Shown: piece by piece, positions 1-7,472 of the stretch
How positions within the stretch are numbered: position 1 is the stretch's first letter
How the letters are laid out: each line of letters begins with the position of its first letter
NCBI GenBank assembly: GCA_003649565.1
Contig: QMSF01000001.1
Span: 1 to 31,691, forward strand
Reading direction: 5' to 3'
Source of the DNA: Thermoprotei archaeon
GTDB lineage: Archaea > Thermoproteota > Methanomethylicia > Nezhaarchaeales > WYZ-LMO8
DNA length: 31,691 nucleotides
Position numbers and translations under genes: made by a program
Notes under the pieces: generated by a model
What the model was told of the DNA's origin: nothing
Databases searched by the model: none
The model's input: the letters and a program-made list of their open reading frames with translations, nothing else

Positions 1-2
1 AA

Positions 3-77
3 TGGGTTGCCGAAGCTCGAAAACTTTCAGGTAGAACACCTCGGTTTGTATACCTAATATACATTGTAAAGAGGTGA
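3..77 (+). CDS. C-terminal end of an unidentified gene entering from the left
   Basis: Frame 3 is open from the window edge to a TGA at 75-77, which overlaps the Shine-Dalgarno site (GAGGTGA) of the next gene; that is a typical tight operon junction. The visible peptide ends RFVYLIYIVKR. The ending resembles the YVVKK tail of the membrane protein at 3768-4118, but 24 residues are too few to assign a family. A second frame is also open, to TAA at 55-57, so the reading frame is not certain. Confidence 0.35.
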   Translation, partial: WVAEARKLSGRTPRFVYLIYIVKR

Positions 78-81
78 AGCT

Positions 82-429
82 ATGGAAAAGATAGAAATCA
101 TAAAAACAGGTAGAGTAGAGTTCGAAGTGAAATTCTGCGGGAAAAGAAAATTCCTGCTAGGGTTCTATATCCCAAGTGAAAAGAGAAGTGTTGGATTTCA
201 GCATGCTAAGATGATTTCACTAAACAACCGCTCATTCTTCATAGCAACGAGATGGTTATGGAAAGATGGATACAGAGAAGAGTTAGCGTCATTACTCAGA
301 TTATGTGGCTACAATGTAAGTAAAAGCCAACTAGAGGAACTATATAGAGAAGCTGACAGATATGCCGAAGGAAAAGTCAAAAAATTCACCAAGATGCTTA
401 AAAATTGGGGGTTACCCTATGAAATTTGA
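82..429 (+). CDS. Hypothetical protein, 115 aa
   Basis: The ATG at 82 follows a good ribosome site (AAAGAGGTGAAGCT). The protein is soluble-looking. The first half is predicted beta-rich, with alternating hydrophobic residues (VEFEVKF, FLLGFYI), and the second half is helical and charged, with a Leu-rich stretch around residues 68-75. I see no catalytic motif and do not recognise the family. Its last 11 bases overlap the next gene, so the two are probably translated together. Confidence 0.7.
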   Translation: MEKIEIIKTGRVEFEVKFCGKRKFLLGFYIPSEKRSVGFQHAKMISLNNRSFFIATRWLWKDGYREELASLLRLCGYNVSKSQLEELYREADRYAEGKVKKFTKMLKNWGLPYEI

Positions 430-730
430 GCTTAAGACTAGGGAGGATAGGATGAGGGCTTTCAAGGAGATTTGGAGACTAGTCCTTAATGATGTGGGAA
501 ATGGAAGGCTACCAACCTACCATATACTGCATATCGAGAGAGATGGAACAGTAGATAATCACTACATGACACCTATTAGCCTTGAGCCTGTTGATGATAA
601 AGGCAATAAGGCAGTATGGGTTCAAGACTTCGAGTTCTTCCTCAAGCTCTTGCTCAGTCTGAGGAAGGTTGTCGAGGTCGAGTACGACCACGAGAGACCA
701 GCGGTCATCTTCACGTATTCGGAGGTGTGA
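419..730 (+). CDS. Hypothetical protein, 103 aa
   Basis: I chose the ATG at 419, not the in-frame ATG at 362, because it follows GGGGGT and gives the usual short overlap with the previous gene. The protein is small and acidic, with an N-terminal helix (residues 5-25) and mixed strands. No known motif is visible. It probably shares an operon with its upstream neighbour and with the tiny membrane gene downstream. Confidence 0.65.
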   Translation: MKFELKTREDRMRAFKEIWRLVLNDVGNGRLPTYHILHIERDGTVDNHYMTPISLEPVDDKGNKAVWVQDFEFFLKLLLSLRKVVEVEYDHERPAVIFTYSEV

Positions 731-773
731 GCATGCCGAGGAAAAGAGCTCGCTTTATCGGACATCTTGCGTC

Positions 774-881
774 GTGATGCTGTTCTGGGGCATAGTGCTG
801 ATGTACGCACTACTGCTCCTCGGATATGGGGCGTATGTGATCCTCTCGGAGAAGGTCAAGAGGCTAAGACGGAGAGCATAG
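774..881 (+). CDS. Tiny single-pass membrane protein, about 35 aa
   Basis: Translation from GTG 774 or ATG 777 gives one hydrophobic helix (about residues 2-25) followed by a strongly basic tail (KVKRLRRRA). Directly before it, a 14-codon reading frame (ATG 733, stop TGA 775-777) encodes a basic peptide beginning MPRKRARF, and its stop overlaps the GTGATG start. The pair may be coupled genes, or one protein split by a frameshift. The basic tail recalls the basic tags elsewhere but lacks the F-V core. Confidence 0.45.
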   Translation: MMLFWGIVLMYALLLLGYGAYVILSEKVKRLRRRA

Positions 882-926
882 TTTTATTTAAGCATTCGGA
901 CAATAAGTAATCTTGGTGTATGAAGG

Positions 927-1400
927 ATGATCTTTGTGAAAAAGAAAAAGAAAAAGAATAAAGCAAATAGATTCCTAGACGTGACCTGGGAGGAGATCAG
1001 GGAGGCTGAGCGTGAGGGGGAGAGGGAGATGAGCTTCGAGCTTCACGACATAATGGAGGAGGCTTCGATCTACGGGAGAGAGCTAGACAGACGCATTGAG
1101 GAGAACATCCAGTACATACTCAAGAGGGAGGGTTTGTTGCCTAGGAGGTACTCAGTCATCGTTCCTGTGGGTGCCCTATATTGGGAGTGCCCCGAGGAGG
1201 GATCCTGCTGGTATAAGGCGGACTTCGAGGTGTTCGACGAGACAGGCAGAAACATAGTCGCATACGGTACAGCGACGGGATCCATGCTGACGCTGGACGA
1301 CACCGCAGAGTTGCTAGATATGACCGTGTGGATGCCCACCAGCTATGTCAGGAAGCTTAAGTCGCTGGTCGAATCCCTTCTGGGAAGGATCTCCGCATAA
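927..1400 (+). CDS. Hypothetical protein with N-terminal FVKKK tag, 157 aa
   Basis: The protein starts MIFVKKKKKK, an N-terminal version of the basic-aromatic tag found in many proteins of this window. A charged helical part follows (residues 20-60, rich in E and R), then a beta-rich part with a WECPEEG segment near residue 90. It has no membrane segment or signal peptide and is not recognised. The gene stands alone, with about 45 bases before it and a T-rich stretch after it. The lysine run is also A-rich DNA, so the tag is less certain here than elsewhere. Confidence 0.75.
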   Translation: MIFVKKKKKKNKANRFLDVTWEEIREAEREGEREMSFELHDIMEEASIYGRELDRRIEENIQYILKREGLLPRRYSVIVPVGALYWECPEEGSCWYKADFEVFDETGRNIVAYGTATGSMLTLDDTAELLDMTVWMPTSYVRKLKSLVESLLGRISA

Positions 1401-1422
1401 ACACTTTTTTATTTTATAAAAT
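1401..1422 (+). terminator. Probable T-rich terminator
   Basis: ACTTTTTTATTTTAT directly follows the stop of the rightward gene, in a gap between convergent genes. Archaeal transcription commonly ends in such T runs. Confidence 0.4.
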
Positions 1423-1449
1423 GTAGTACTTGCTACTTATTGCTTAAGG

Positions 1450-1902
1450 TTAGCCCCTAAGATTCTCAAGCCACTCTTCTGGCTTGATTGCATTATAGTC
1501 CTTGTAGAGCCTTAGCTCTCCCCTAATATTCGTTACAGTAGTCCACATCTCGTGCTCAGCCATCTTCTTGAATACCCTAACTGCTTTCTCAGCCTTATCA
1601 GGGTCATACTCAAGAACTATATCTGCTTGGCTACACTCCGGAAAGTCCAGGTATGCGGATTTAGCCCCAGTAGCTTCTTTTAAATCTTCAAAGAAGTCTT
1701 TTTCATACAAGTATCCTTCTGGTGTGAAATCAGAGTATTCGAGCCTGAACTCTCCTATGGTTCTAATCTCTATCTTTTCGGGAGAGATTGTTGCCTTAAC
1801 ATCGTTTCTCCAGCACTCATAAACATCTCTTTTCCTAAGCTTTCTGCACTTAGCACCAACCCTCTCAAAGAGCTTAACAATGCTCCTAAGCTCCAAGAGC
1901 AA
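1450..1902 (-). CDS. Hypothetical protein, 150 aa
   Basis: A soluble, charged alpha/beta protein. Near the N-terminus (about residues 19-30) it has a Cys pair, CRKLRKRDVYEC, loosely like the Cx(11-12)C helical pattern in the genes at 4166, 5100 and 19210. An acidic middle and an amphipathic helix (about residues 105-120) follow. The family is not recognised. The start used is supported by the short divergent gap to the surface-protein gene at 1957. Confidence 0.65.
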   Translation of the reverse strand: MLLELRSIVKLFERVGAKCRKLRKRDVYECWRNDVKATISPEKIEIRTIGEFRLEYSDFTPEGYLYEKDFFEDLKEATGAKSAYLDFPECSQADIVLEYDPDKAEKAVRVFKKMAEHEMWTTVTNIRGELRLYKDYNAIKPEEWLENLRG

Positions 1903-1956
1903 CCCCCAAGAAAATGTTTAGTGAGGCAAAGCTAATAATTTAACTGGGGATTAAAA

Positions 1957-3771
1957 GTGAGAAGGCTAGAGGTATTAATCATAGCTGGTCTCCTCCTAGC
2001 CATAATGCCCACAATCATAGTTCTAGCAGTGCCTGACAGTGGCATAGCTGTCCCGGAGACCTCAGCAACAGTAGTTGTTGATGGGGTTCTCAACATGGCC
2101 TCGGAGTGGAATGGCTCAGCAGTAGTTACATGGTACAACCCGCTGGATGGGGAGGAGCTCGATACTGTCTATTTACTGCACAACAACACGCATTACCTGT
2201 TTGCAACAGTACTCTATGACCCAGACCCAATAGATGATGATAGCTTCACCCTGCACGTAAAGTGGAGTAATATAACATATAAATATATATTAAGTGAGGG
2301 TTCTTCGTCAGTAGAGCTCTACAACGTAACTGACGGCGAAGCAGCTCTCAGCAGCAATGGAACGGCTATAATGACTTCTAGCAGCCCATCGCAGTCGTGG
2401 ATATACGTAGAACTGGCAATTCCTAAGAGTGAGTGGAACTCCTCAACGACAGTATACGCTCTATTCGTTCATAGACATACATTCAAGATTGACACCACCA
2501 GCAAGTATCCGGAGGCAGCCAACACCTCTGATCCATCAACATGGCTTGAAGTAAGATATGAGAAGATCCTAGGGCAATACAAGGTGGTCCTAACATTCAG
2601 AGACAGAGACAACAATCCGATAGACTATGTCTCGGATAGGAGCTACGCCATAATAAGCTTCCTAAATGGAACACACTATACTACCCTAGCACCAGCGGGC
2701 TCCTCGATAGAGATCCTGCTACCGCCAGAGAACTACACCATCACATTCTACGTCTACGGCATCCCAATATTCAATACGACTCTAAACGTGAATACAAACA
2801 TAACCACAACATATACTCTCAACAACCTTAAGCATGTTACAACAGCTTTCGGAAATATTGTTGCCATAGCTGAGCTGCCTGGAGAGATAGGGTGCATCTA
2901 CCTTGACCCAGAGAAGCACCTAGGAGTACTGATAACCAACAGCACCAAAGAGATAGCACTAAGGATATACCCCGAGGTAACATGGAACTACACATTCGCT
3001 GCTGTCCTAAATGCATTAAACTTCACCTACAACCCGTTTACTAAGAACCTCCTAGCCTATGCCCCAGGAAACTTCAGCGGGATAATGATGATCGGGGCAC
3101 CCGAGGACTACCCAGTATTCTTCTTTGCAAACGGAACTGCCAGAGGCTACGTCTACAACCACGAACTAGAAGAGCTAGATGCATGGATCACCAACGGCAC
3201 CTACATGATATACCATGTTAAAACACCCTTCGCAATAACGCTGAACAACATAGCCCTCAGGAAGGGAACAGACTATATCACAGACCCGTTCAACGTGACA
3301 ACCATCAGCATTAGCAACGGGGATTTGAGGATATACTTCAGGAACCCGGCAGAGGTGTCATTAGATGTAGCAAGTGCTACAGCGAGGATAACCGTAACAT
3401 CGCCCTACCACTTCAACGGGAGCTACACCCTCAAGATCTACAAAGGCTCCGAGATAGTTGCACTCATAGCCAGCGAGTTCACATCGTCAATACCCCTAAC
3501 AAGCATAGAGGTGCCCCTGAACCTAGACCCAGGATCCTATAGGATTGAGGTAACCATTACCGATGAAAACTCTAAACAAACCATAGGAACAGCCTCCACA
3601 ACCTATGAGGTTGCTGTTGCACCGGCTATACCTGAGATTGGCTGGGAGTACTACCTATTACTACTAGTTATAGCACTACTAGCAATCGCAATAGTGGTGT
3701 CCCTCAGAGTTGCCAGGCATACCATCGAGGAAACTAGAGAAAAGAGATATGTTAAGAGGAAGGGTGGGTGA
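1957..3771 (+). CDS. Large secreted surface protein with C-terminal anchor and RYVKRK tail, 604 aa
   Basis: The GTG start gives a signal peptide (MRRLEV then hydrophobic residues 7-25). A long extracellular region full of N-x-S/T sequons suggests an N-glycosylated, S-layer-like surface protein. Residues 30-170 (VDGVLNMASEWNGS, later YLFATVLYD) resemble a DOMON/CBM9-like beta-sandwich; the region after 200 looks like further beta-domains. One membrane helix lies at about 562-582, followed by a cytoplasmic tail ending KRYVKRKGG, the tag of this window. The stop overlaps the start of the next gene. The domain call is from residue pattern only. Confidence 0.85.
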   Translation: MRRLEVLIIAGLLLAIMPTIIVLAVPDSGIAVPETSATVVVDGVLNMASEWNGSAVVTWYNPLDGEELDTVYLLHNNTHYLFATVLYDPDPIDDDSFTLHVKWSNITYKYILSEGSSSVELYNVTDGEAALSSNGTAIMTSSSPSQSWIYVELAIPKSEWNSSTTVYALFVHRHTFKIDTTSKYPEAANTSDPSTWLEVRYEKILGQYKVVLTFRDRDNNPIDYVSDRSYAIISFLNGTHYTTLAPAGSSIEILLPPENYTITFYVYGIPIFNTTLNVNTNITTTYTLNNLKHVTTAFGNIVAIAELPGEIGCIYLDPEKHLGVLITNSTKEIALRIYPEVTWNYTFAAVLNALNFTYNPFTKNLLAYAPGNFSGIMMIGAPEDYPVFFFANGTARGYVYNHELEELDAWITNGTYMIYHVKTPFAITLNNIALRKGTDYITDPFNVTTISISNGDLRIYFRNPAEVSLDVASATARITVTSPYHFNGSYTLKIYKGSEIVALIASEFTSSIPLTSIEVPLNLDPGSYRIEVTITDENSKQTIGTASTTYEVAVAPAIPEIGWEYYLLLLVIALLAIAIVVSLRVARHTIEETREKRYVKRKGG

Positions 3772-4118
3772 AGATGGACATAGTGACCCTGGCGATACTG
3801 GCTTTCATAGCGATTGTAGGCATAGGGATGCTCGGAAGGCTGTTAGGGCATTTGATAGGGGCTACTGCAATTATTGTAGCCATAATAAACGACCTCGTAG
3901 ACATAGGGATTATAGTCATTGTTCCAGAGCTTGGGTGGCTAGCAGACCTAGCAGTATTCTTCCTAATACTGCTGGCATACAGGAACGCTGGAGCACTAAT
4001 ATCCCTACTAGATCTAGTGCCCAGCTACGGGTTCCTGCCATTCCACACACTAAGCCTACTAGTATCCTGGAAGATGAGGCAAAGAAAAGAGGAAACAATA
4101 TACGTAGTTAAAAAATAA
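3768..4118 (+). CDS. Small multi-pass membrane protein, 116 aa
   Basis: Starts at GTG 3768 or ATG 3774 and overlaps the surface-protein gene by 4 bases, so the two are probably coupled. It has about four hydrophobic segments (residues 3-22, 26-45, 48-68, 90-104) and a C-terminal basic tail ending TIYVVKK, a weak variant of the tag. It may be a membrane partner of the upstream surface protein. No family is recognised. Confidence 0.75.
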   Translation: MKMDIVTLAILAFIAIVGIGMLGRLLGHLIGATAIIVAIINDLVDIGIIVIVPELGWLADLAVFFLILLAYRNAGALISLLDLVPSYGFLPFHTLSLLVSWKMRQRKEETIYVVKK

Positions 4119-4128
4119 TTTTTTATTT
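4119..4128 (+). terminator. Probable T-rich terminator
   Basis: A run of six T followed by ATTT lies immediately after the stop of the rightward gene, between convergent genes. Confidence 0.4.
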
Positions 4129-4165
4129 ACTTAATAGGTGCTCAAGTTGTTCCTCTTCTCTTCCA

Positions 4166-4783
4166 CTACTTGGACCATATAATGGATAGTTTCTTATAGA
4201 TGGTCTTCAAGTCCTCCTTCAACTCCTCATCATCAAGCTTGTCATACCACCATTTTACATTCTCGTATCCTTCTCTTAACACCCTTGCTATGCATGTGTT
4301 GAACCTCTTGTCGCCGAGCAACTTCTTGCACTTTCTTATCGCCTCTCGTGTTACTTCCCTTAATTTCCTATTCAGATTAAAAATCGTGTCTATTCCTCCA
4401 TACAATCTGTATGTTGGAGGGTTGATCACCATGCCTATCTCCTCCACCGCCAGGCTGGAACCATAATCCTCGCTATGCTTCTCAAGCTGGAGGTTTATCA
4501 GGTCAAATACCTTGTAACTATCTAGTTCTCTTTCAGATTCGGCAAGCTCCTTGAACCCATAATTATTCAACACTAAATTAAAGTACGTCGCAACTCTAAA
4601 CAAAGCCTCCTCCCTCACGCCAGTCTCCTTCCAAGCCTCCTCATAAGCCTCACTATAAGCCCTCCAAATCCTCTCATTCACCTTCCTGATCAGATCAGCA
4701 TAACTCTCAGCAATCTTCCTAATCCCCTCTACCTCCTTTCTGACTTTCCTTACTACTTGAGCCCTCAGATGAACAAACTTCAT
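4166..4783 (-). CDS. Helical protein with MKFVHLRA N-terminus, paralogue of the 5100-5792 gene, 205 aa
   Basis: Almost entirely helical and charged, with no membrane segment. The N-terminus MKFVHLRA resembles the tag and closely resembles MKFVRLKAF of the gene at 23870. It aligns with the protein at 5100-5792: both have a helix with EAYEEAWKETG or EAFEEAMREVG, then later a Cys pair in C-x-KLLG-x-K...C-I-A, then an ending of the type EELK..YK. The two Cys might form a disulfide across a helical hairpin (inference). A 93-residue gene lies between the paralogues, and all three are codirectional. Function unknown. Confidence 0.8.
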   Translation of the reverse strand: MKFVHLRAQVVRKVRKEVEGIRKIAESYADLIRKVNERIWRAYSEAYEEAWKETGVREEALFRVATYFNLVLNNYGFKELAESERELDSYKVFDLINLQLEKHSEDYGSSLAVEEIGMVINPPTYRLYGGIDTIFNLNRKLREVTREAIRKCKKLLGDKRFNTCIARVLREGYENVKWWYDKLDDEELKEDLKTIYKKLSIIWSK

Positions 4784-4794
4784 GGCTACCCCTT

Positions 4795-5076
4795 CTAAGT
4801 AATTTTAACCAGTTCCCTGAGCTCCCTAATAGTCTTCCTAGTGCATGCTAGAACCTTCTCCTTTATTCCTGGCAGTGTTTCAATCTCTACTATTCTGCAT
4901 GACTCTGGCGTTACAACCCATCCTCTGGTTGTCTCCTTTCCGCCTATTCTTATGTCTACACCGCTGTCAACCACTATGTCATCAACTACGAATGTCTCAG
5001 TCCTCCCCTTCTCAATGACTGTTACATGGTACTCTTCGGCGCCTTTGGGTTTTATCCATCTTATGAGCGTGGGCAT
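4795..5076 (-). CDS. Hypothetical beta-rich protein, 93 aa
   Basis: A small protein with alternating hydrophobic strands (YHVTVIEKG, TFVVDDIVV, VDIRIGG) and a C-terminal helix (KTIRELREL). Two Cys are present, at about residues 59 and 78. No known motif. It lies between two paralogous helical genes in the same direction with short gaps, so it is likely cotranscribed and functionally linked to them. Confidence 0.7.
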   Translation of the reverse strand: MPTLIRWIKPKGAEEYHVTVIEKGRTETFVVDDIVVDSGVDIRIGGKETTRGWVVTPESCRIVEIETLPGIKEKVLACTRKTIRELRELVKIT

Positions 5077-5099
5077 CTACTCGACACCCCCTACACCTC

Positions 5100-5792
5100 T
5101 CAGTACCAGTATGGGTACTCGCCTAATCCGTACTTCTTTCCGTGCTCTAGCACTGCTTTGTAGACTTCTTTGAGTTCTTCCTTAATGCTTTCGGGTTTTA
5201 CTTCCTCAGCGTCCCTCCTTATTCTGGGCAGCTGTGTCCTTAGGTTCTCTGCTATGCATGAGAAGTACTCCGATTTGCGTCCTAGAAGCTTGTTACACCT
5301 TCGTAATGCCATATCAGCAGCAGCCTTAATCCCGTATAGAAGTGAAGATACTTCCTTTAGCGCTGTCTTAAGTTCTGGACGATACTTTTCGATTACTCTA
5401 GGGTCTGCTATTGGTATGAGCTTTTGAATCATGTTCGTCTCTCCTTGGTCATACGATGCAGAATCTAGAATATCCAGCATGAACTCGTGGACATACATAT
5501 CGTCTACACCCTTCTCAACAGCGGATGCCAAAGACCCAAGTGGAGCATCAACAGTAAACACCATAGTCGGTCTAAACACCGACGGCACTGCCCACTCTGA
5601 AATTCCTACCTCTCTCATAGCTTCCTCGAAAGCCTCTTCACTAGCATCATAGACCTTCCTCCTAACATCTTTCAATATCCTTGCCATCTCTTTCAAAGCA
5701 CTAGCAAGTTCCTTAGCCTCCGCTGTTACTGCTACAACAACCGCATGAAGATTAAGGACTCTCCATCCACCTCTCTTCTTAACGAACCTCAT
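5100..5792 (-). CDS. Helical protein with MRFVKKRGG tag, paralogue of the 4166-4783 gene, 230 aa
   Basis: I prefer the second ATG (5792) over the one at 5798: a GGTGG site is then at a usable distance, and the product begins MRFVKKRGG, matching other N-terminal tags (MRFIRKR, MKFVRLK). The body is helical. It shares with its paralogue at 4166 the E-A-F-E-E-A-M-R-E-V-G helix and the Cys pair C-N-KLLG-x-K-x5-C-I-A. There is no membrane segment. Its tag could tether a soluble protein to the same site as the membrane carriers (inference). Confidence 0.8.
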   Translation of the reverse strand: MRFVKKRGGWRVLNLHAVVVAVTAEAKELASALKEMARILKDVRRKVYDASEEAFEEAMREVGISEWAVPSVFRPTMVFTVDAPLGSLASAVEKGVDDMYVHEFMLDILDSASYDQGETNMIQKLIPIADPRVIEKYRPELKTALKEVSSLLYGIKAAADMALRRCNKLLGRKSEYFSCIAENLRTQLPRIRRDAEEVKPESIKEELKEVYKAVLEHGKKYGLGEYPYWY

Positions 5793-5809
5793 ACCCATAC
5801 CACCATTTA

Positions 5810-6265
5810 TTACCTATGTTTTCTCTTCACAAATCTTTTTTCTTCCTTCGGAATAGCGAAAGCTACTGCTATCGGTGCTGATGGTGGTGGCACGGGTGAT
5901 GCCGATGCTGGCTGTGATGGTTTGCCAAAGAGTGGTATACCGTAGTGCTTTGCCGTTAGCAGGAGTAGGACAAGTATTGTTGCATCAATCATTACTGCTA
6001 GGTACGATGCGTAGAGGTAGTTGCCTACGAGGCTCAGGACAGTGAAGGCTGTTGCGAGGAGCCAGCCCCACCTGGCCTCCCTATACAAACCGTAGCCAGC
6101 AACCAGGTAACCTATGCCTAGAACAGCCGTTAGAAGCACCACTGTCTGCATCTCTTCTGTGAGTCCGATTCCAAGGAACAGCATTGCAGATAGAATTCCC
6201 AGTACACCCAGGGCTACGAAGACTGCTGTTAACAGAACCACTAGGAAGGGCTTCTCCCGAGGCAC
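5810..6265 (-). CDS. Four-helix membrane protein with C-terminal KRFVKRK tag, 151 aa
   Basis: The GTG start follows GGTGAAG. Four hydrophobic segments lie at about residues 6-30, 38-58, 66-83 and 87-106. A Pro/Ser-rich linker (SQPASASPVPPPSAP) follows, and the end is EEKRFVKRKHR. The linker-plus-tag layout suggests a flexible cytoplasmic tail that presents the motif. No enzymatic motif is visible. It is the last tagged gene before the untagged middle block. Confidence 0.8.
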   Translation of the reverse strand: MPREKPFLVVLLTAVFVALGVLGILSAMLFLGIGLTEEMQTVVLLTAVLGIGYLVAGYGLYREARWGWLLATAFTVLSLVGNYLYASYLAVMIDATILVLLLLTAKHYGIPLFGKPSQPASASPVPPPSAPIAVAFAIPKEEKRFVKRKHR

Positions 6266-6447
6266 TTGTCTTCACCAAAAAGATATAATGCAAGACCACT
6301 TTAATAATTATTCCATAACGGTAGCCTAAGAGCGAGAAACTTAATTCAAAGCTAAAAAATTGATGAAAGTTAACTCACTTATGCATGATACGCGTCCAGC
6401 TGAATTTTGCTGTTGTAATTCAGATTACAAATTTAAATTCGCCTAGT

Positions 6448-6918
6448 TTATAGCGCCAGTATTTGGGTTTGCAATTTTATTAGTTTTTTCATTAGGTGTT
6501 TCGGAGGGTTTATCATTTTTGAGGCTAGGTTTATCGCTTGCTTCAGGAGCTTTCTGGCTTCAGCGTTTGCCTCGGCCCAGAATAACGTTCCTTTCTCGTG
6601 CTTCTCCCTGATCTTCAATTTGCCCTCTATCCTGTAGATTAGGTCGGCTAGCTCGTGCTCCTTCAATTTCTCCTTTAGGAACTGTATCTGGTTTAATCCG
6701 CCAGCCTCGACGTTGACTTTAACTTCAGGATAGTACTTCTTCACGTACTCTGCAAGTGCAATGCTGACGAGCTCGCTGAAGCTTATCCCCATCGCCCGGG
6801 CAAGCTCGGACGCCTTCTCATAAACTTCAAGGTACTTCTCGTACAGATAGATGGTCGTGTGCCTAATGATGCCAAGCCTTCTGGGCCGGCCGAAGCCAGT
6901 CCTAATTTGAACGGCCAC
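6448..6918 (-). CDS. Ribbon-helix-helix DNA-binding protein, 156 aa
   Basis: GTG start after GGTGAGAGC. Residues 18-60 fit a ribbon-helix-helix fold: a short strand (HTTIYLYEKY), a helix (EKASELARAMG), a turn with SFSEL, and a second helix (VSIALAEYVKKYY). A helical C-terminal half (about 75-150) may mediate oligomerisation. The gene lies beside an inverted repeat at 6936-6999, so autoregulation is plausible, as is binding to the iterons at 7241-7306 as a copy-control or partition protein. DNA binding is well supported; the target is inferred. Confidence 0.75.
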   Translation of the reverse strand: MAVQIRTGFGRPRRLGIIRHTTIYLYEKYLEVYEKASELARAMGISFSELVSIALAEYVKKYYPEVKVNVEAGGLNQIQFLKEKLKEHELADLIYRIEGKLKIREKHEKGTLFWAEANAEARKLLKQAINLASKMINPPKHLMKKLIKLQTQILAL

Positions 6919-6935
6919 GCTCTCACCACACTAAC

Positions 6936-6999
6936 TAATATTACTAATTCTACATAAGCTTACTGGTAAGCGAGTGTCGTATAAGAGTTAGTAATATTA
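6936..6999. promoter_or_regulatory. Candidate operator: nested inverted repeats before the RHH gene
   Basis: TAATATTACTAA at 6936-6947 is repeated as its exact reverse complement TTAGTAATATTA at 6988-6999. Midway between them is a perfect palindrome GCTTAC-TG-GTAAGC at 6958-6971. Paired palindromes just upstream of a ribbon-helix-helix gene are typical of autoregulatory operators. Confidence 0.5.
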
Positions 7000-7128
7000 T
7001 TCATTATACACTTCTATTTAGTTTCAGTTAACTCTTTGTAAGCCCAATCAACATCTCTCATAACTATCCCTAGTTAGTGTACATAATGTTTCTGCAAAGT
7101 CAGTCAAAAACCTAGAAAATTCTAGCAG

Positions 7129-7203
7129 AAAAAAGGGGCTTCGCAAGGGTCGGAGGGCCCGACTCATCACCTTTCAGTAGCGGTCAAGCAAGTCATCAGC
7201 CCC
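7129..7203 (-). ncRNA. Candidate small RNA, C/D-box-like, leftward
   Basis: A GC-rich island in AT-rich DNA. Read leftward it starts GGGGCT (7203-7198), ends AGCCCC (7140-7135), which can pair with the start, and then runs into six T (7134-7129), like a terminator. Inside, a TGATGA box follows the 5' stem, then CTGA, a 3-base spacer and GTGATGA, the order expected for C, D' and C' boxes of an archaeal sRNA. A GTCGG-CCGAC hairpin follows. A clear final D box is missing. A TATA-like CTATAAGG at about 7240-7233 is correctly placed for a start near 7203. Confidence 0.35.
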
Positions 7204-7240
7204 AAACAATTACCCTCAAACACCCTTATTTCCTTATAGC

Positions 7241-7306
7241 AATCAGATAGCTCTGAGATATCTCTTAGATATCGTTTAGATATCCCTGAGATATCGCTGA
7301 GATATC
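7241..7306. repeat. Iteron array, 11-bp period (candidate origin, centromere or operator)
   Basis: Five tandem 11-bp units end in AGATATC at 7262, 7273, 7284, 7295 and 7306; a sixth, degenerate unit (AGATAGC) ends at 7251. The consensus is roughly NNYTKAGATATC. Exact 11-bp spacing places each site on one face of the helix, which favours cooperative protein binding. The array lies in a gene-poor region between an RHH gene and the methyltransferase operon, a plausible replication or partition site. Gene-free sequence between 6919 and 7472 otherwise shows nothing I can name. Confidence 0.7.
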
Positions 7307-7307
7307 A

Positions 7308-7345
7308 ATACCAAAAAATAGGTACTCATACCTAATTTTTGGTAT
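7308..7345. repeat. Long inverted repeat next to the iterons
   Basis: Arms 7308-7324 and 7329-7345 (17 bp, one mismatch, 4-base centre CTCA) read ATACCAAAAAATAGGTA and its near reverse complement. It begins one base after the last iteron. It could form a cruciform or bind a dimeric protein. A smaller pair, CACCTA/TAGGTG, lies at about 7393-7430. Confidence 0.65.
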
Positions 7346-7472
7346 TTTCTTGGTTGCATTTGGCTGGAATGCATCGCCTGTATACATTAATTTTCACCTA
7401 GCTTGTAGTGCCATAAAGGTGCTGTTTAGGTGTATGTCTTTACTGCTATTAGTCAGACTCTCTTTTGCGGTA

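Noticed and set aside
419..730. N-terminus MKFELKTRE as a tag
   Set aside because: Acidic Glu at the key position and no V/I; not counted.
1957..3771. Surface protein as an archaeosortase substrate
   Set aside because: The C-terminal helix is present but no PGF-like or similar short motif precedes it; the basic tail is the window's own tag.
7135..7203. GGGGCT...AGCCCC as the acceptor stem of a tRNA
   Set aside because: No T-arm GGTTC or plausible D and anticodon arms on either strand, and no CCA context; kept only as a candidate sRNA.
7241..7306. Short repeats as a CRISPR array
   Set aside because: Units are 11 bp with no unique spacers; they are tandem iterons.
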